This document shows, one piece after another, positions 1 through 7,512 of a stretch of DNA of 18,854 nucleotides. The stretch spans positions 1 to 18,854 of the forward strand of contig CAZWZG010000046.1 of the NCBI GenBank assembly GCA_964638245.1, given 5' to 3'. A program made the position numbers and the translations under genes. The DNA is from CAZWZG01 sp964638245 (lineage in GTDB: Bacteria > Pseudomonadota > Alphaproteobacteria > Rhodobacterales > Rhodobacteraceae). Position 1 is the first letter of the stretch. The number at the start of each line of letters is the position of its first letter. The notes below the pieces were generated by a model that saw nothing but the letters and a program-made list of their open reading frames with translations, had not been told where the DNA came from and made no database searches.

Positions 1-662
1 CCAAACAGATCCCAGATCCCAACCAATGCACGCCCAAGGTTCGTGTATTTGGACTGTCCGGCGCCGCGTGGTTCGGCCGTGACGTCGACATGGACGACGC
101 TAAGCCCTGTGCCATTGAACAATGCAGGCAGGAAGCGGTGCATGTGGTTGAAGTACGGCAGGTCCAGATAGGCACTGCGCCGGAACGCCTTCAGCCCGCA
201 GCCACTGTCGCGCGTGTCGTCTTTCAGCATTGCGCCACGAAGTCGGTTGGCGAATTTCGACGCCAGCTTTTTGGCAGCCGTGTCCACGCGTCCAACCCGC
301 TGGCCCGCAACGAGGTAGGGTTTGTCCTCGGCCATGATCCGGTCGATCAGTTTTGGCACTTCTTCGGGCGGGTTCTGCCCGTCGCCGTCCATGGTCGCCA
401 CGATTTCCGCGTGCGCCGCCCGCACGCCCGACCAGACCGCGGCGCTTTGCCCAGCGCTTTTCTCATGATTGAGAAGGCGTAGCCAGTCGTGCTTGCGCCG
501 AAGCTCTCGCACGACATCCGCGGTGCGGTCCCCGGAACCGTCGTTCACGATGACCACCTCAAATCGGCGGCCCGCACAGGCAGCATCGATACGGTCCAGA
601 AGGGGTCCAACGTTCCCTTCTTCGTCCTTCATCGGAATGACGATGCTAAACTCAGGTGCCAT
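1..662 (-). CDS. Glycosyltransferase family 2, DPM1-like (3' end outside window)
   Basis: This is a GT-A fold glycosyltransferase of the dolichol/polyprenyl-phosphate sugar transferase type. Such enzymes move a sugar from a nucleotide donor to a polyprenyl phosphate at the cytoplasmic face of the inner membrane. The ATG is at 662-660, and 220 codons are visible before the window edge cuts the gene. The N-terminus has the usual strand FSIVIPMKDEEGN (residues 5-17). VNDGSGDRT (39-47) is the nucleotide-binding loop and MDGDGQNPPEE (91-101) carries the DXD metal site. DSGCGLKAFRR (152-162) and RGAGQSKY (199-206) match the acceptor side of DPM1-like enzymes. No membrane segment is visible in the part present, though one could lie beyond the edge. 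The gene ends a run of polysaccharide genes on the same strand, 97 bp after the preceding stop. Family assignment is firm; the sugar and acceptor are unknown. Confidence 0.93.
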   Translation of the reverse strand, partial: MAPEFSIVIPMKDEEGNVGPLLDRIDAACAGRRFEVVIVNDGSGDRTADVVRELRRKHDWLRLLNHEKSAGQSAAVWSGVRAAHAEIVATMDGDGQNPPEEVPKLIDRIMAEDKPYLVAGQRVGRVDTAAKKLASKFANRLRGAMLKDDTRDSGCGLKAFRRSAYLDLPYFNHMHRFLPALFNGTGLSVVHVDVTAEPRGAGQSKYTNLGRALVGIWDLF

Positions 663-746
663 CCCTTTGGCCTGCCGCCCCTAATGGTCCAATTTTCGCC
701 CTCGCTATCACGCGGTGCAATCAGTGTATACTGTCGACCAGGGGCT

Positions 747-759
747 CGGCCAAAGGCCG
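747..759 (-). repeat. Short perfect hairpin directly after a stop codon
   Basis: CGGCC-AAA-GGCCG forms a perfect 5-bp stem with a 3-nt loop. On the minus strand it begins immediately after the TAG of the 139-aa gene. No T-run follows, so it is not a classical intrinsic terminator. It could pause transcription or stabilise the mRNA 3' end before the family 2 glycosyltransferase gene. It may also be chance. Confidence 0.3.
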
Positions 760-1179
760 CTAATTTAGTCCTGCAACATCCTCGGCTTCGACGACAACTG
801 CAATCGACCAAAACGCCTTGACCTCTTCGATCATGGCGTCGCGTTCGCATTCGCTTTCGCCAGAAATCCGTTCTACTCGGAATCCCCAGCGTTCGAAACC
901 ACTGCGCGGAATGTCGGACAGGATGATCGGCATCAGATCGCGCTCAAGTGCAATTGCCGCTAGCCGAGCAGCGAGGGCCGAAGGATCCTCGAGACGAGCG
1001 CGCACGCGGACCCCTATTCCCGCCCGTTCGGTTTCAAGACGAAACAACCGCGACGACGGCGGGCGTTTTGGTGGCGTCAACCGCCCGGGCGGAGTAGTAG
1101 TCGCGTCCAACCCATCGAGATCGGTTGGCATATGTGGGCTGAGCCCGGCAAGAACCTGGCTCCAGTCACGTCCGGTCAT
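760..1179 (-). CDS. Uncharacterised 139-aa protein in glycosyltransferase operon
   Basis: I do not recognise this family. The ATG at 1179-1177 was chosen over a TTG at 1185. It overlaps the end of the upstream 682-aa gene by 14 bp, which suggests translational coupling. The N-terminal 50 residues are rich in Pro, Thr and Arg and probably flexible (DATTTPPGRLTPPKRPPSS). The C-terminal 85 residues alternate hydrophobic strands and helices (VRVRARLEDPSALAARLAAI, LMPIILSDI, FWSIAVVVEAEDV), consistent with a small alpha/beta domain. There is no signal peptide or membrane segment, so it should be cytoplasmic. Its place between glycosyltransferase genes suggests an accessory or regulatory partner of sugar transfer, but that is inference from context only. 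Confidence 0.72.
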   Translation of the reverse strand: MTGRDWSQVLAGLSPHMPTDLDGLDATTTPPGRLTPPKRPPSSRLFRLETERAGIGVRVRARLEDPSALAARLAAIALERDLMPIILSDIPRSGFERWGFRVERISGESECERDAMIEEVKAFWSIAVVVEAEDVAGLN

Positions 1180-3214
1180 GGGCAACTTCCTCGATTAAGC
1201 GCGCGGCGGCTGCGTTGCCACGTTCGGGCAGGTCAACCTTGGACAATGCGCCGCGCAACGTATCTGAATATCCATCTAAGAACTGCGTGAAAAGGCGTTC
1301 GAATTTTGCCATTTCGCCTGGCATTGCCAAAGCGGCGAGCCCGCGATCAACTGCGGCTCTGGCGCGCCGCTCTTGATCGTCCATGAAGGGTGCAATCTGT
1401 GGTACAAAGAGCGCTGGGATGGCGTTGTACAAGCACTCGTGAAAACCGTTGTATCCAACGGCCGAAACAACGAAATCCGCTGCCAGCGCAAGGGACAAAG
1501 CATCCTGCGTCTGTACTACACGAGTGTTAGTCCAGCCAAATAGGCCCGGCGCGACAACCGCTCCCGGCCAGGCGACACTTAGGTGGAGAAGATCATTGCG
1601 CCTTTCTGCCAACGCGGCGAGGTGCATGGCTTGCGCCGTTCGATCAGAAGCCGCTCCACCCCCAAGCATCGACACGACGAGTTGGCCAATGGGACGATCA
1701 AACCGTTCCGAAAGATCAGCGCGGACCGCATCAACATCTGCGGATCGCGTCGCAACCACAGGGCCAACGGAACGCACATGCCGCCCGAAGGTTAGGGGTT
1801 CATTCAAATCCGCGAAGGCTTCTTCGGGAACGATGACACGTTGAAAGGCCTTTTCCCGCTCGAGGGTTGCATCACGTTTCTGACTTGCCAACCAAAGACC
1901 ACGCCGTATCCAAATCGCGCGCGCCTGTGTTTCCGCCAATGTTCGCAATATTGAGTCAAAAACGTATCCCCCATCGAAGACTAAGGTATCACCTGACCGA
2001 AGAATCCGGCGGAGACGCGTGTAGTTCAGTACGTCATTTGCGATTGTGTTACTGTGTTCATCGCTCTTGCTGACAAGGGGATCACACGCAAAACCAGCCC
2101 GGTGAATCAGTGGGACACAACTTGGAAATGCCGCGAAAGACACAGGAGCGGAGGCAATTTCCTTCGAAACAAGAAGCGTCCGGCGCGCGTGCCCTAGACC
2201 TGTCCCATTAGTGGGCATCATGACAATGGTTTGATCTTCTTTCGAGGGCGTCTTTTCGGGGACCGGGAAATCCAGGCGTTCGCAAAGAACGTCGAGTGTG
2301 TTTGCGCGGACCCATTTCGACTGAAGCATCCGACTTTTGATTTCCTTGAGTTCGGGTAAAACTCGCGCTTCAAGAAAAGGTGCCAAGGCCGCTGGATCAC
2401 CCGGTCCCGCAATGACGGGCAGACCCTCGGATGCCATCACACGATCTGCCGTACAGTCAATTACGGGTCGCGCGTTGGTGATCATGTTGACGGCGTGTTG
2501 TGCCATGCGCTCGCCAGGCACAGATACCCCGTGGATGATCAGGATGTCCGCGCGGGTGCTCAGTTCAAAGGGCGGAAGCTCCGAGTAGGCGTATACCTTA
2601 ATATCGTTTGCCCTGGAGGCGCCAATCACTGACTTGCCAACACCTGCGATAATTACCTCGAGGCGAAAATCATTGGAGTATGACATGGCTTCGAGGGTTG
2701 GGAGACCAAGCGCATCGTCAAGGCTTTCGGGTTCGACATAGAGCTGAACGACAGGCATACTCTCGGGCCTTGCGGGCAAAGGCTCACCAAAGAGCGGAGA
2801 AAGGGCCGCCTGTAGCAGAGTACCGCCCTGCATTTCGGAAAGATCCAACGCGACGACGTTTTGACCCAGTGCATAGGAGAGCTTCGTCTCTGCATCGATT
2901 TTCGCCTGAAGGGATGCAAACCGACCCAAAGCGTCAATTCGCTTTGGCAGACCCATTGTGCCAAACCGCAAACTGTCCAAGGTCTTAGCATCCAGTGCCT
3001 CGGCGCCCAAGAGGACAAGCCGATCCGGCGCGACACCGTTCAGATCGGCCAGGAACGGTGCCGCTTCATAGTGGCGACCACGGTCCAGATCGTCTGGGAC
3101 CGTGTTCTCATCGAGCACGATGTCGTGGCCTAGGCGATCCAGTTGCTGCGCGAATATCTGTGCGGCGTCGAACGCTTTGAGGGACTTTTGCGCAAGGCAC
3201 TGGATCGCAATCAT
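1166..3214 (-). CDS. Tandem GT-B-type glycosyltransferase, MurG/GT28-like C-terminal half (682 aa)
   Basis: The start is the ATG at 3214-3212. It overlaps the TGA of the upstream glycosyltransferase in an ATGA arrangement, so I prefer it to the longer in-frame extensions up to 3352. Two halves can be seen. Residues 1 to about 315 resemble a degenerate GT-B protein: Rossmann-like strands, IIHGVSVPGERMAQH at 226-240 and GLPVIAGPGD at 264-273, but no EX7E motif that I can find. Residues from about 328 to 682 form a second GT-B module with a glycine-rich GTGLGHARR loop (337-345) near its start. It also has the MurG-like donor-site pattern VVSAVGYNGFHECL (582-595), followed by PALFVPQIAPFMDDQERRA (600-618). 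No signal peptide or membrane helix is visible. The likely role is cytoplasmic addition of a sugar to a lipid-linked glycan. That the C-terminal half is a glycosyltransferase is fairly safe; the N-terminal half is less certain and the substrate is unknown. Confidence 0.82.
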   Translation of the reverse strand: MIAIQCLAQKSLKAFDAAQIFAQQLDRLGHDIVLDENTVPDDLDRGRHYEAAPFLADLNGVAPDRLVLLGAEALDAKTLDSLRFGTMGLPKRIDALGRFASLQAKIDAETKLSYALGQNVVALDLSEMQGGTLLQAALSPLFGEPLPARPESMPVVQLYVEPESLDDALGLPTLEAMSYSNDFRLEVIIAGVGKSVIGASRANDIKVYAYSELPPFELSTRADILIIHGVSVPGERMAQHAVNMITNARPVIDCTADRVMASEGLPVIAGPGDPAALAPFLEARVLPELKEIKSRMLQSKWVRANTLDVLCERLDFPVPEKTPSKEDQTIVMMPTNGTGLGHARRTLLVSKEIASAPVSFAAFPSCVPLIHRAGFACDPLVSKSDEHSNTIANDVLNYTRLRRILRSGDTLVFDGGYVFDSILRTLAETQARAIWIRRGLWLASQKRDATLEREKAFQRVIVPEEAFADLNEPLTFGRHVRSVGPVVATRSADVDAVRADLSERFDRPIGQLVVSMLGGGAASDRTAQAMHLAALAERRNDLLHLSVAWPGAVVAPGLFGWTNTRVVQTQDALSLALAADFVVSAVGYNGFHECLYNAIPALFVPQIAPFMDDQERRARAAVDRGLAALAMPGEMAKFERLFTQFLDGYSDTLRGALSKVDLPERGNAAAARLIEEVAHDRT

Positions 3215-4260
3215 GCTGCTAGCTTCGGCAATTGAAAGATCCATTGGAAGCGATCGCGAAATGCTTCTGGCGAGTAGCGCTCCAGGTCGCTTTGTGCCTG
3301 CACGACATGTTCTACGTACTTGTCTGGCGCAGCGATGAAAGACGCGATGCAAGACGACACCTCTTCGGGTGCTGTGCCAACGACCCCCTTCCCGAATGGC
3401 TTTGCTGTTTCTGGGTCAGTGATGACCAACTTGCCAGCCTCGATCGCCTCGGCGATGACCCGGCCAAAGCTTTCACGCCATGTAGGGGCTGCGAAATAGA
3501 CGAAAAAATCAATCTCCGACAGAACGTCCTCAACCGGACGCGAACGAAAGGGATGGATTGTCCAATGGGGTCGGCTTAGTGCAAACCTCTCCAAGTGGTC
3601 GCCGCCGAGAATGACGTTCGCCTCGGCTTGCGGCGGGAACAGCAGATCAAGTTCGGCAATATGCGGGAACTTTTCAGCCCCCGATCTAGAAACGCGACCG
3701 CGCCTGTCCCTTGGGTGTTGCGTTGGAGGTCTCGGCTGCATGTCAAAGATGTTGAACCAGTCATCAGAAAGGCAACTCCAATGCTCAAAGCCATTCGAAG
3801 AACCGAGCCAGGATTCCACACCGGACCTATTAAATGGGCCGATGGGCGCGAGCGTTTTCTTCAGGGCAACGCTCCCGCTGTCGATCAATGACAATGTTGT
3901 TGCAACATCGTATGGCTGGAACCCACCGGGGCGCAAAAAGTTCTCGTGGGTCACGACGATCAGATGTCGAGCGGTAATTTGCAGGTCAAAAGAAGAGTTT
4001 CGCTTCAGGAAGGATGGATTATGCAGGATCACAACATCGTCTTGGACAACTCGTGGATTGAATGCGACATGCAATCGCTCGCGGCGAATGACTTCCTCTA
4101 ACTGAGGCGCGAAAGTCCCGGTTCTGAAAAGATCACAATCAAAAACCGCAACGCTTGGTCTCGCGACCGATTGAATTGCGCGGAGTTCCGCAGCTATCGC
4201 GGAAGAGGTTCCGCCGGGAAAGCCGCCAGCCACCACGTAGGACACCTTTGGTTTCACCAT
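3211..4260 (-). CDS. GT4-like glycosyltransferase (349 aa)
   Basis: This is a retaining GT-B glycosyltransferase, probably cytoplasmic and acting on a polysaccharide or lipid-linked precursor. The ATG at 4260-4258 lies 5 bp after the stop of the small exported protein. The N-terminus has the GT4-style strand and glycine loop VSYVVAGGFPGGTSSAI (6-22). The C-terminal half holds the family mark EX7E in RESFGRVIAEAIEAG (E263 and E271), in the usual position before a strand (KLVITDPE). At 349 residues it is close to the normal size for the family. Its TGA overlaps the ATG of the tandem glycosyltransferase by 4 bp, so the two are probably made together and may act in sequence. Sugar specificity cannot be read from the sequence. 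Confidence 0.88.
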   Translation of the reverse strand: MVKPKVSYVVAGGFPGGTSSAIAAELRAIQSVARPSVAVFDCDLFRTGTFAPQLEEVIRRERLHVAFNPRVVQDDVVILHNPSFLKRNSSFDLQITARHLIVVTHENFLRPGGFQPYDVATTLSLIDSGSVALKKTLAPIGPFNRSGVESWLGSSNGFEHWSCLSDDWFNIFDMQPRPPTQHPRDRRGRVSRSGAEKFPHIAELDLLFPPQAEANVILGGDHLERFALSRPHWTIHPFRSRPVEDVLSEIDFFVYFAAPTWRESFGRVIAEAIEAGKLVITDPETAKPFGKGVVGTAPEEVSSCIASFIAAPDKYVEHVVQAQSDLERYSPEAFRDRFQWIFQLPKLAA

Positions 4261-4265
4261 GCGTT

Positions 4266-4583
4266 TCAGTACGGATCGTCTCCAGGGCCCGAGGAAGAAA
4301 ACGGAATTTCATTGTCGTCATCGTCGTCGTCGCTGAAACCAAAACCGGATACGCTCGCTTGTTGCTCCAGCATGAAGTCCCGCAATTCGACGGCAAGCGG
4401 ATCGTTTCCTTCTAGGATTCCCGGATTGTTTAGAAGGAACACACGCAAACCACTCAGGTTGCCTTCAAGGATTAGAGCTTCGATGATCTGAAGCTGCGCA
4501 AGAGTGTAGGCTGCATGCACAGACGGCGTTCCACCCAGCAGCAAAGCTGCAGTAAGGATCGCTAGTAGTCGAGATCTTCGCAT
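4266..4583 (-). CDS. Small exported protein with Asp6 run (105 aa)
   Basis: I do not recognise this family. The product starts at the ATG 4583-4581, with a GGGGGC run just upstream that can serve as a ribosome site. It has a clear Sec signal peptide: MRRSR, a hydrophobic core LLAILTAALLLGG, and a likely cut after SVHA (residue 24). The mature part is about 80 residues. A helical stretch, YTLAQLQIIEALILEGNL, is followed by an LRVFLLNNPGI segment and a disordered acidic tail with six consecutive Asp residues (85-90). There is no lipobox Cys and no VPLPA/PEP-type C-terminal anchor. It lies 15 bp after the 664-aa envelope protein gene and 5 bp before the GT4 gene, so it is surely co-transcribed. 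A periplasmic partner of the 664-aa protein is plausible but unproven. The Asp run could bind Ca2+ or other cations. Confidence 0.75.
   Translation of the reverse strand: MRRSRLLAILTAALLLGGTPSVHAAYTLAQLQIIEALILEGNLSGLRVFLLNNPGILEGNDPLAVELRDFMLEQQASVSGFGFSDDDDDDNEIPFSSSGPGDDPY
4314..4332 (-). repeat. Trinucleotide repeat encoding the Asp run
   Basis: A near-perfect GTC/GAC microsatellite of about six units (one unit is ATC) lies inside the small exported protein gene and encodes Asp 85-90. Changes in unit number would keep the reading frame and only lengthen or shorten the acidic run. Confidence 0.7.
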
Positions 4584-4598
4584 CTTGCCCCCAACAGG

Positions 4599-6593
4599 CT
4601 AGAAATCGTTCTGACGCAGAGTCTGGATCAAACGGTTTCGAAGTTGCAATAGTTGTTGTTGCTCTCTTTGCGCTTGGGTTTGTCGCGTCGTAGGGCGTGG
4701 CGCACGCGCTACGCGCGTCGGAGGCGGCGCGGAAACGGATTCGCCTTGCAACCAAACTTCAATCGTTCCTTCCGGTGGGGATGGTCGAAAACTGGTGAAG
4801 TCTCGCAACCTTGCGCCTATGGACGATGCCAAAATGGCGGCTGCCTCTGCCGAAGAAGGCTGAAAATACCGGACCTGATCCTGAGTTATCCTGATGTCCA
4901 TTCGATTTGCGGGATCGGATACGAAGCCGGCTTCAATAAGGGACTGTTCGACTTCTGCGACGCGCTCATCCGGGGTCGCTTCTGGCGCCCAAAGCACCAC
5001 GTCCAAGCCAGCGAACCTAGGCGGCGTTTCTGCGCGATAAGGAGCGGTAACCGCATCAAGAGGACTAAATTCAAGCACATCTGCTGGTATCGAAAGACTG
5101 ACTTCCAACTGCGCAATCTCTTGATCGGACCAAAGTGCTGCCAGCTGAACTGGTTCAATAGTCACGGGTCCGTCTCGAAGTTCGGGAAGTGCTGCCCAAG
5201 TTTCAACCTTCGGCGTAGGCACGACAGTCAACAGTACACCTATAGTCGGCGGCGCAGGCGCCAATGTCGCAGGGGCTCTGAGAAAACCCGTTTCAGCTTC
5301 CAAGACATCAGGCACAACAGCGGCGGCTGAAAATGGGCTTTCAAAGTCAAGCCGCGAGCCTTCCGTTAGCGCGGCAAGCCGAATGGGTGCGCTGCCAAGA
5401 TCCAGCCGGTCTGGCCGCTCTGGCGACAAGAGCGCGCCGACTGTATTTCGTGTGCGTGAACCAAGGCGCGGCAGCTGTCCAAATTCGACCCCAGACGCCA
5501 AGGGGAGCTCTGATGCAGCAAATGATGATAGCTGAACGGCACCTAACACATCTGCCGCCGAAAGAGGCGGTTCTACTCCATACGCTTTCGTCGGGGCTCG
5601 AAGCATTTCAGATGCAAACGCTTTCTCTGCAGCTGGCGTACCGGGCTGAAAGGGAGTGTACCTCACGAAGTCGGCCCGTTCCTCAAGGCGGACGATGCTG
5701 CCGGATTCAGCGGGCACTTGCGACGCAAAGATTCCATTCTGCCCGAACAAGGAAACTCTCGGTCGAGCAGCTGAAACCAACCTACTCGCGTTGACATCCG
5801 GCGTTGGCACAACGTGAACTGGCTCCAAAGGGCGCAGCATTGATCTTTCGCCAAAGAAAGCTTTTGTGACCGTCTGGGGCGCGCCAGAACGTGCGCTGAA
5901 CGGTTCAGGCGGCCCAATCCGGAATGCAGCCTGACTCAAAACGATTTCAGACAAGCCAAGATCTGATGGCCGCGTACTTTCAGGAAGCAGTATTCCGATA
6001 TTCCCGGAGTTACTAATTGCTGCGGGAAGCGACGCAACTGTATCTTGCGGACCCGTTGGCTCCGGCTTGTTCCCAAACATGATTTGAAGACTCGAGAACC
6101 CAGTCGCAATTCGTTCAGGTGCAGCGACGACAAAGCCGGCACCCAAGCCGATCAAAAACACTGCTGCTATAGCCCAAAGCCGCCGGTCGCGTGGATTGTC
6201 CTCAGCCTCGCGGCCTTGCGAAACGGTTGCTTCCAACACCAACGGTGTTTCTGTCACGGCTGCAAGTGCTGCGGCAACCTGAGGCGCTTTTTCAGGCTCG
6301 GGGGTTTGAACCTTTTGTTCGAGCGCCTTGCGCGTCACCGCCCCAGTTTCCTCACGTTGCTTTCGACGCACGGCTGCCGCAAGTTCGGCACGCTCCCAAG
6401 GCTTCAACTGCTTTTTCTTTTTGCCCTCGCCGCGCTGCGCTTTTTCGGCAAGCACGGCCTCGCGTTGTGCACGCGCCTCTGCCAGACGGTCTTTCCATGC
6501 GCCGTCATCGGCTCCCGGGGACACGGCGTCACCCAACGGTTCCCGCTTGTTCAGCGGGCCATCAGTTGAAGGCGTATCTTTCATTTGCGACAT
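4599..6593 (-). CDS. Bitopic envelope protein with LytR_C-like C-terminal domain (664 aa)
   Basis: I cannot name this protein. The ATG at 6593-6591 is preferred to a TTG four codons upstream that abuts the AAGGA element. The first ~138 residues are very charged and should be cytoplasmic, with a helical Lys/Arg/Glu/Ala segment (KDRLAEARAQREAVLAEKAQ). One membrane segment follows, LWAIAAVFLIGLGAGFVVAA (139-158). The remaining ~500 residues should be periplasmic; most of this part is Pro/Ala/Glu-rich and low in complexity. Residues ~526-615 form a compact domain with the order strand, helix, strand, strand, helix, strand (LDVVLWAPEAT, VAEVEQSLIEAGF, MDIRITQDQVRYF, AAAILASSIGARL, TIEVWL). That pattern resembles LytR_C/SPOR-like envelope domains. 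A Gln/Arg-rich tail (AQREQQQLLQLRNRL) ends it. It heads a tight group with the 105-aa exported protein and two glycosyltransferases, so a scaffold or regulator of polysaccharide assembly is a reasonable guess. Confidence 0.82.
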   Translation of the reverse strand: MSQMKDTPSTDGPLNKREPLGDAVSPGADDGAWKDRLAEARAQREAVLAEKAQRGEGKKKKQLKPWERAELAAAVRRKQREETGAVTRKALEQKVQTPEPEKAPQVAAALAAVTETPLVLEATVSQGREAEDNPRDRRLWAIAAVFLIGLGAGFVVAAPERIATGFSSLQIMFGNKPEPTGPQDTVASLPAAISNSGNIGILLPESTRPSDLGLSEIVLSQAAFRIGPPEPFSARSGAPQTVTKAFFGERSMLRPLEPVHVVPTPDVNASRLVSAARPRVSLFGQNGIFASQVPAESGSIVRLEERADFVRYTPFQPGTPAAEKAFASEMLRAPTKAYGVEPPLSAADVLGAVQLSSFAASELPLASGVEFGQLPRLGSRTRNTVGALLSPERPDRLDLGSAPIRLAALTEGSRLDFESPFSAAAVVPDVLEAETGFLRAPATLAPAPPTIGVLLTVVPTPKVETWAALPELRDGPVTIEPVQLAALWSDQEIAQLEVSLSIPADVLEFSPLDAVTAPYRAETPPRFAGLDVVLWAPEATPDERVAEVEQSLIEAGFVSDPANRMDIRITQDQVRYFQPSSAEAAAILASSIGARLRDFTSFRPSPPEGTIEVWLQGESVSAPPPTRVARAPRPTTRQTQAQREQQQLLQLRNRLIQTLRQNDF

Positions 6594-6613
6594 GCGCCCC
6601 TGCAATCCTTAAA

Positions 6614-6631
6614 GGCTCACACATGTGAGCC
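6614..6631 (-). promoter_or_regulatory. Leader hairpin before the 664-aa envelope gene
   Basis: GGCTCAC-ACAT-GTGAGCC is a perfect 7-bp inverted repeat with a 4-nt loop. On the minus strand it ends about 20 nt before the ATG at 6593 and just before an AAGGA ribosome-site-like element. It could be a leader structure affecting translation, or a protein-binding operator. There is no T-run, so it is not a classical terminator. Confidence 0.4.
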
Positions 6632-6810
6632 CGGTACTCGTTAACCGCGCGCTCCCCAGTGGCCAACGGTATAACACAGCAACGAAGCCTCGCACAGAGC
6701 GCGAGACTACTGTTGCCCCTTAGCAACTAGTCCCGCGATAGACCTGGTATTGTCAAGCTGCACCAGACGGTGAAATCGGCTTTGTTACTGCGTTTTGGCA
6801 AAACGTCGCA

Positions 6811-7464
6811 TCAAAGAGCCTGGCTGCGTGGATCAAGCAAAAGCGCCGTGACCCAACCGGTCACGAATCCACCCAAATGGGTTTCCCAAGCCAACTGCCC
6901 ACCCGTCGCGATGAAAAGCACCACGTTCATGGCAATCAACAGCCCGATAACCCGTGCGATTGGCCAAAGGTTCAGCCCCGTTGCAAAACGATCCACGTAA
7001 TTCCACGACAGAAATGCACCTGCAAGGCCGAACAGAGCGCCCGATGCACCTACCATAGGAAGCAGTTTTTCCGCCAAAAGCCCGAAAGCGGCCGCTCCGC
7101 CAACCATTGAGGCGAAATACAGGACAAGAAATCGAAAAGTCCCGACGCGGTCGACAAGGATTGGGCCAACGGACCAAAGCGTGATCATGTTCACCAAAAG
7201 GTGGAAAAAACCCGCATGGAAAAAGCCATAAGTCACAAACATAGTAACCGGCTGCGCGGCATAGTTTGGCGGCCAATCGCGCAGAACTCCGCTCCAGAAG
7301 GCGACGAAGTGATAGACCCGCGTGCGCGACCCATCCAGAAGTCCAAACCCGATGGCCTGTAGCAGCAACTCAATCAGAACGCATACGGCGATGAGCGCTG
7401 CAATGATCCAAGGAATGTCGAAGATTTCGACATCGCCTTTGGGAAATGGATCGGGTTGCGTCAT
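6811..7464 (-). CDS. Rhomboid-family intramembrane serine protease
   Basis: This is a polytopic inner-membrane protease that cuts transmembrane segments of other proteins. The ATG at 7464-7462 has AAGAG seven bases upstream; a GTG at 7497 is possible but adds no conserved residues. In the 217-aa product the rhomboid marks are all present: HAGFFHLLVNM (83-93) for the His/Asn of the oxyanion side, GASGALFG (139-146) with nucleophile Ser141, and ETHLGGFVTG (194-203) with catalytic His196. About six membrane segments can be counted, the bacterial minimum. It should therefore be an active protease. It lies 48 bp behind the exosortase gene on the same strand and is the last gene before a 217-bp gap. 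Its substrate cannot be read from the sequence; a link to the exosortase pathway is only suggested by position. Confidence 0.95.
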   Translation of the reverse strand: MTQPDPFPKGDVEIFDIPWIIAALIAVCVLIELLLQAIGFGLLDGSRTRVYHFVAFWSGVLRDWPPNYAAQPVTMFVTYGFFHAGFFHLLVNMITLWSVGPILVDRVGTFRFLVLYFASMVGGAAAFGLLAEKLLPMVGASGALFGLAGAFLSWNYVDRFATGLNLWPIARVIGLLIAMNVVLFIATGGQLAWETHLGGFVTGWVTALLLDPRSQAL

Positions 7465-7512
7465 GGCCGAACTCTTGACCGGCCCGTAAGCCGGCACAAG
7501 GGCTCTTTGAGG

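Noticed and set aside
4653..5330. Plus-strand open frame inside the 664-aa envelope gene (225 codons)
   Set aside because: Arg/Cys-rich composition typical of an antisense shadow; the minus-strand frame is longer and has a membrane segment and a folded end domain.
6728..6756. Minus-strand promoter with perfect TTGACA at 6756-6751
   Set aside because: At 16-19 bp spacing the possible -10 elements (such as GGACTA) do not resemble TATAAT.
6791..6805. Terminator after the rhomboid gene (CGTTTT-GGC-AAAACG)
   Set aside because: The stem is AT-rich with only two G-C pairs per arm and no T-run follows on the minus strand.
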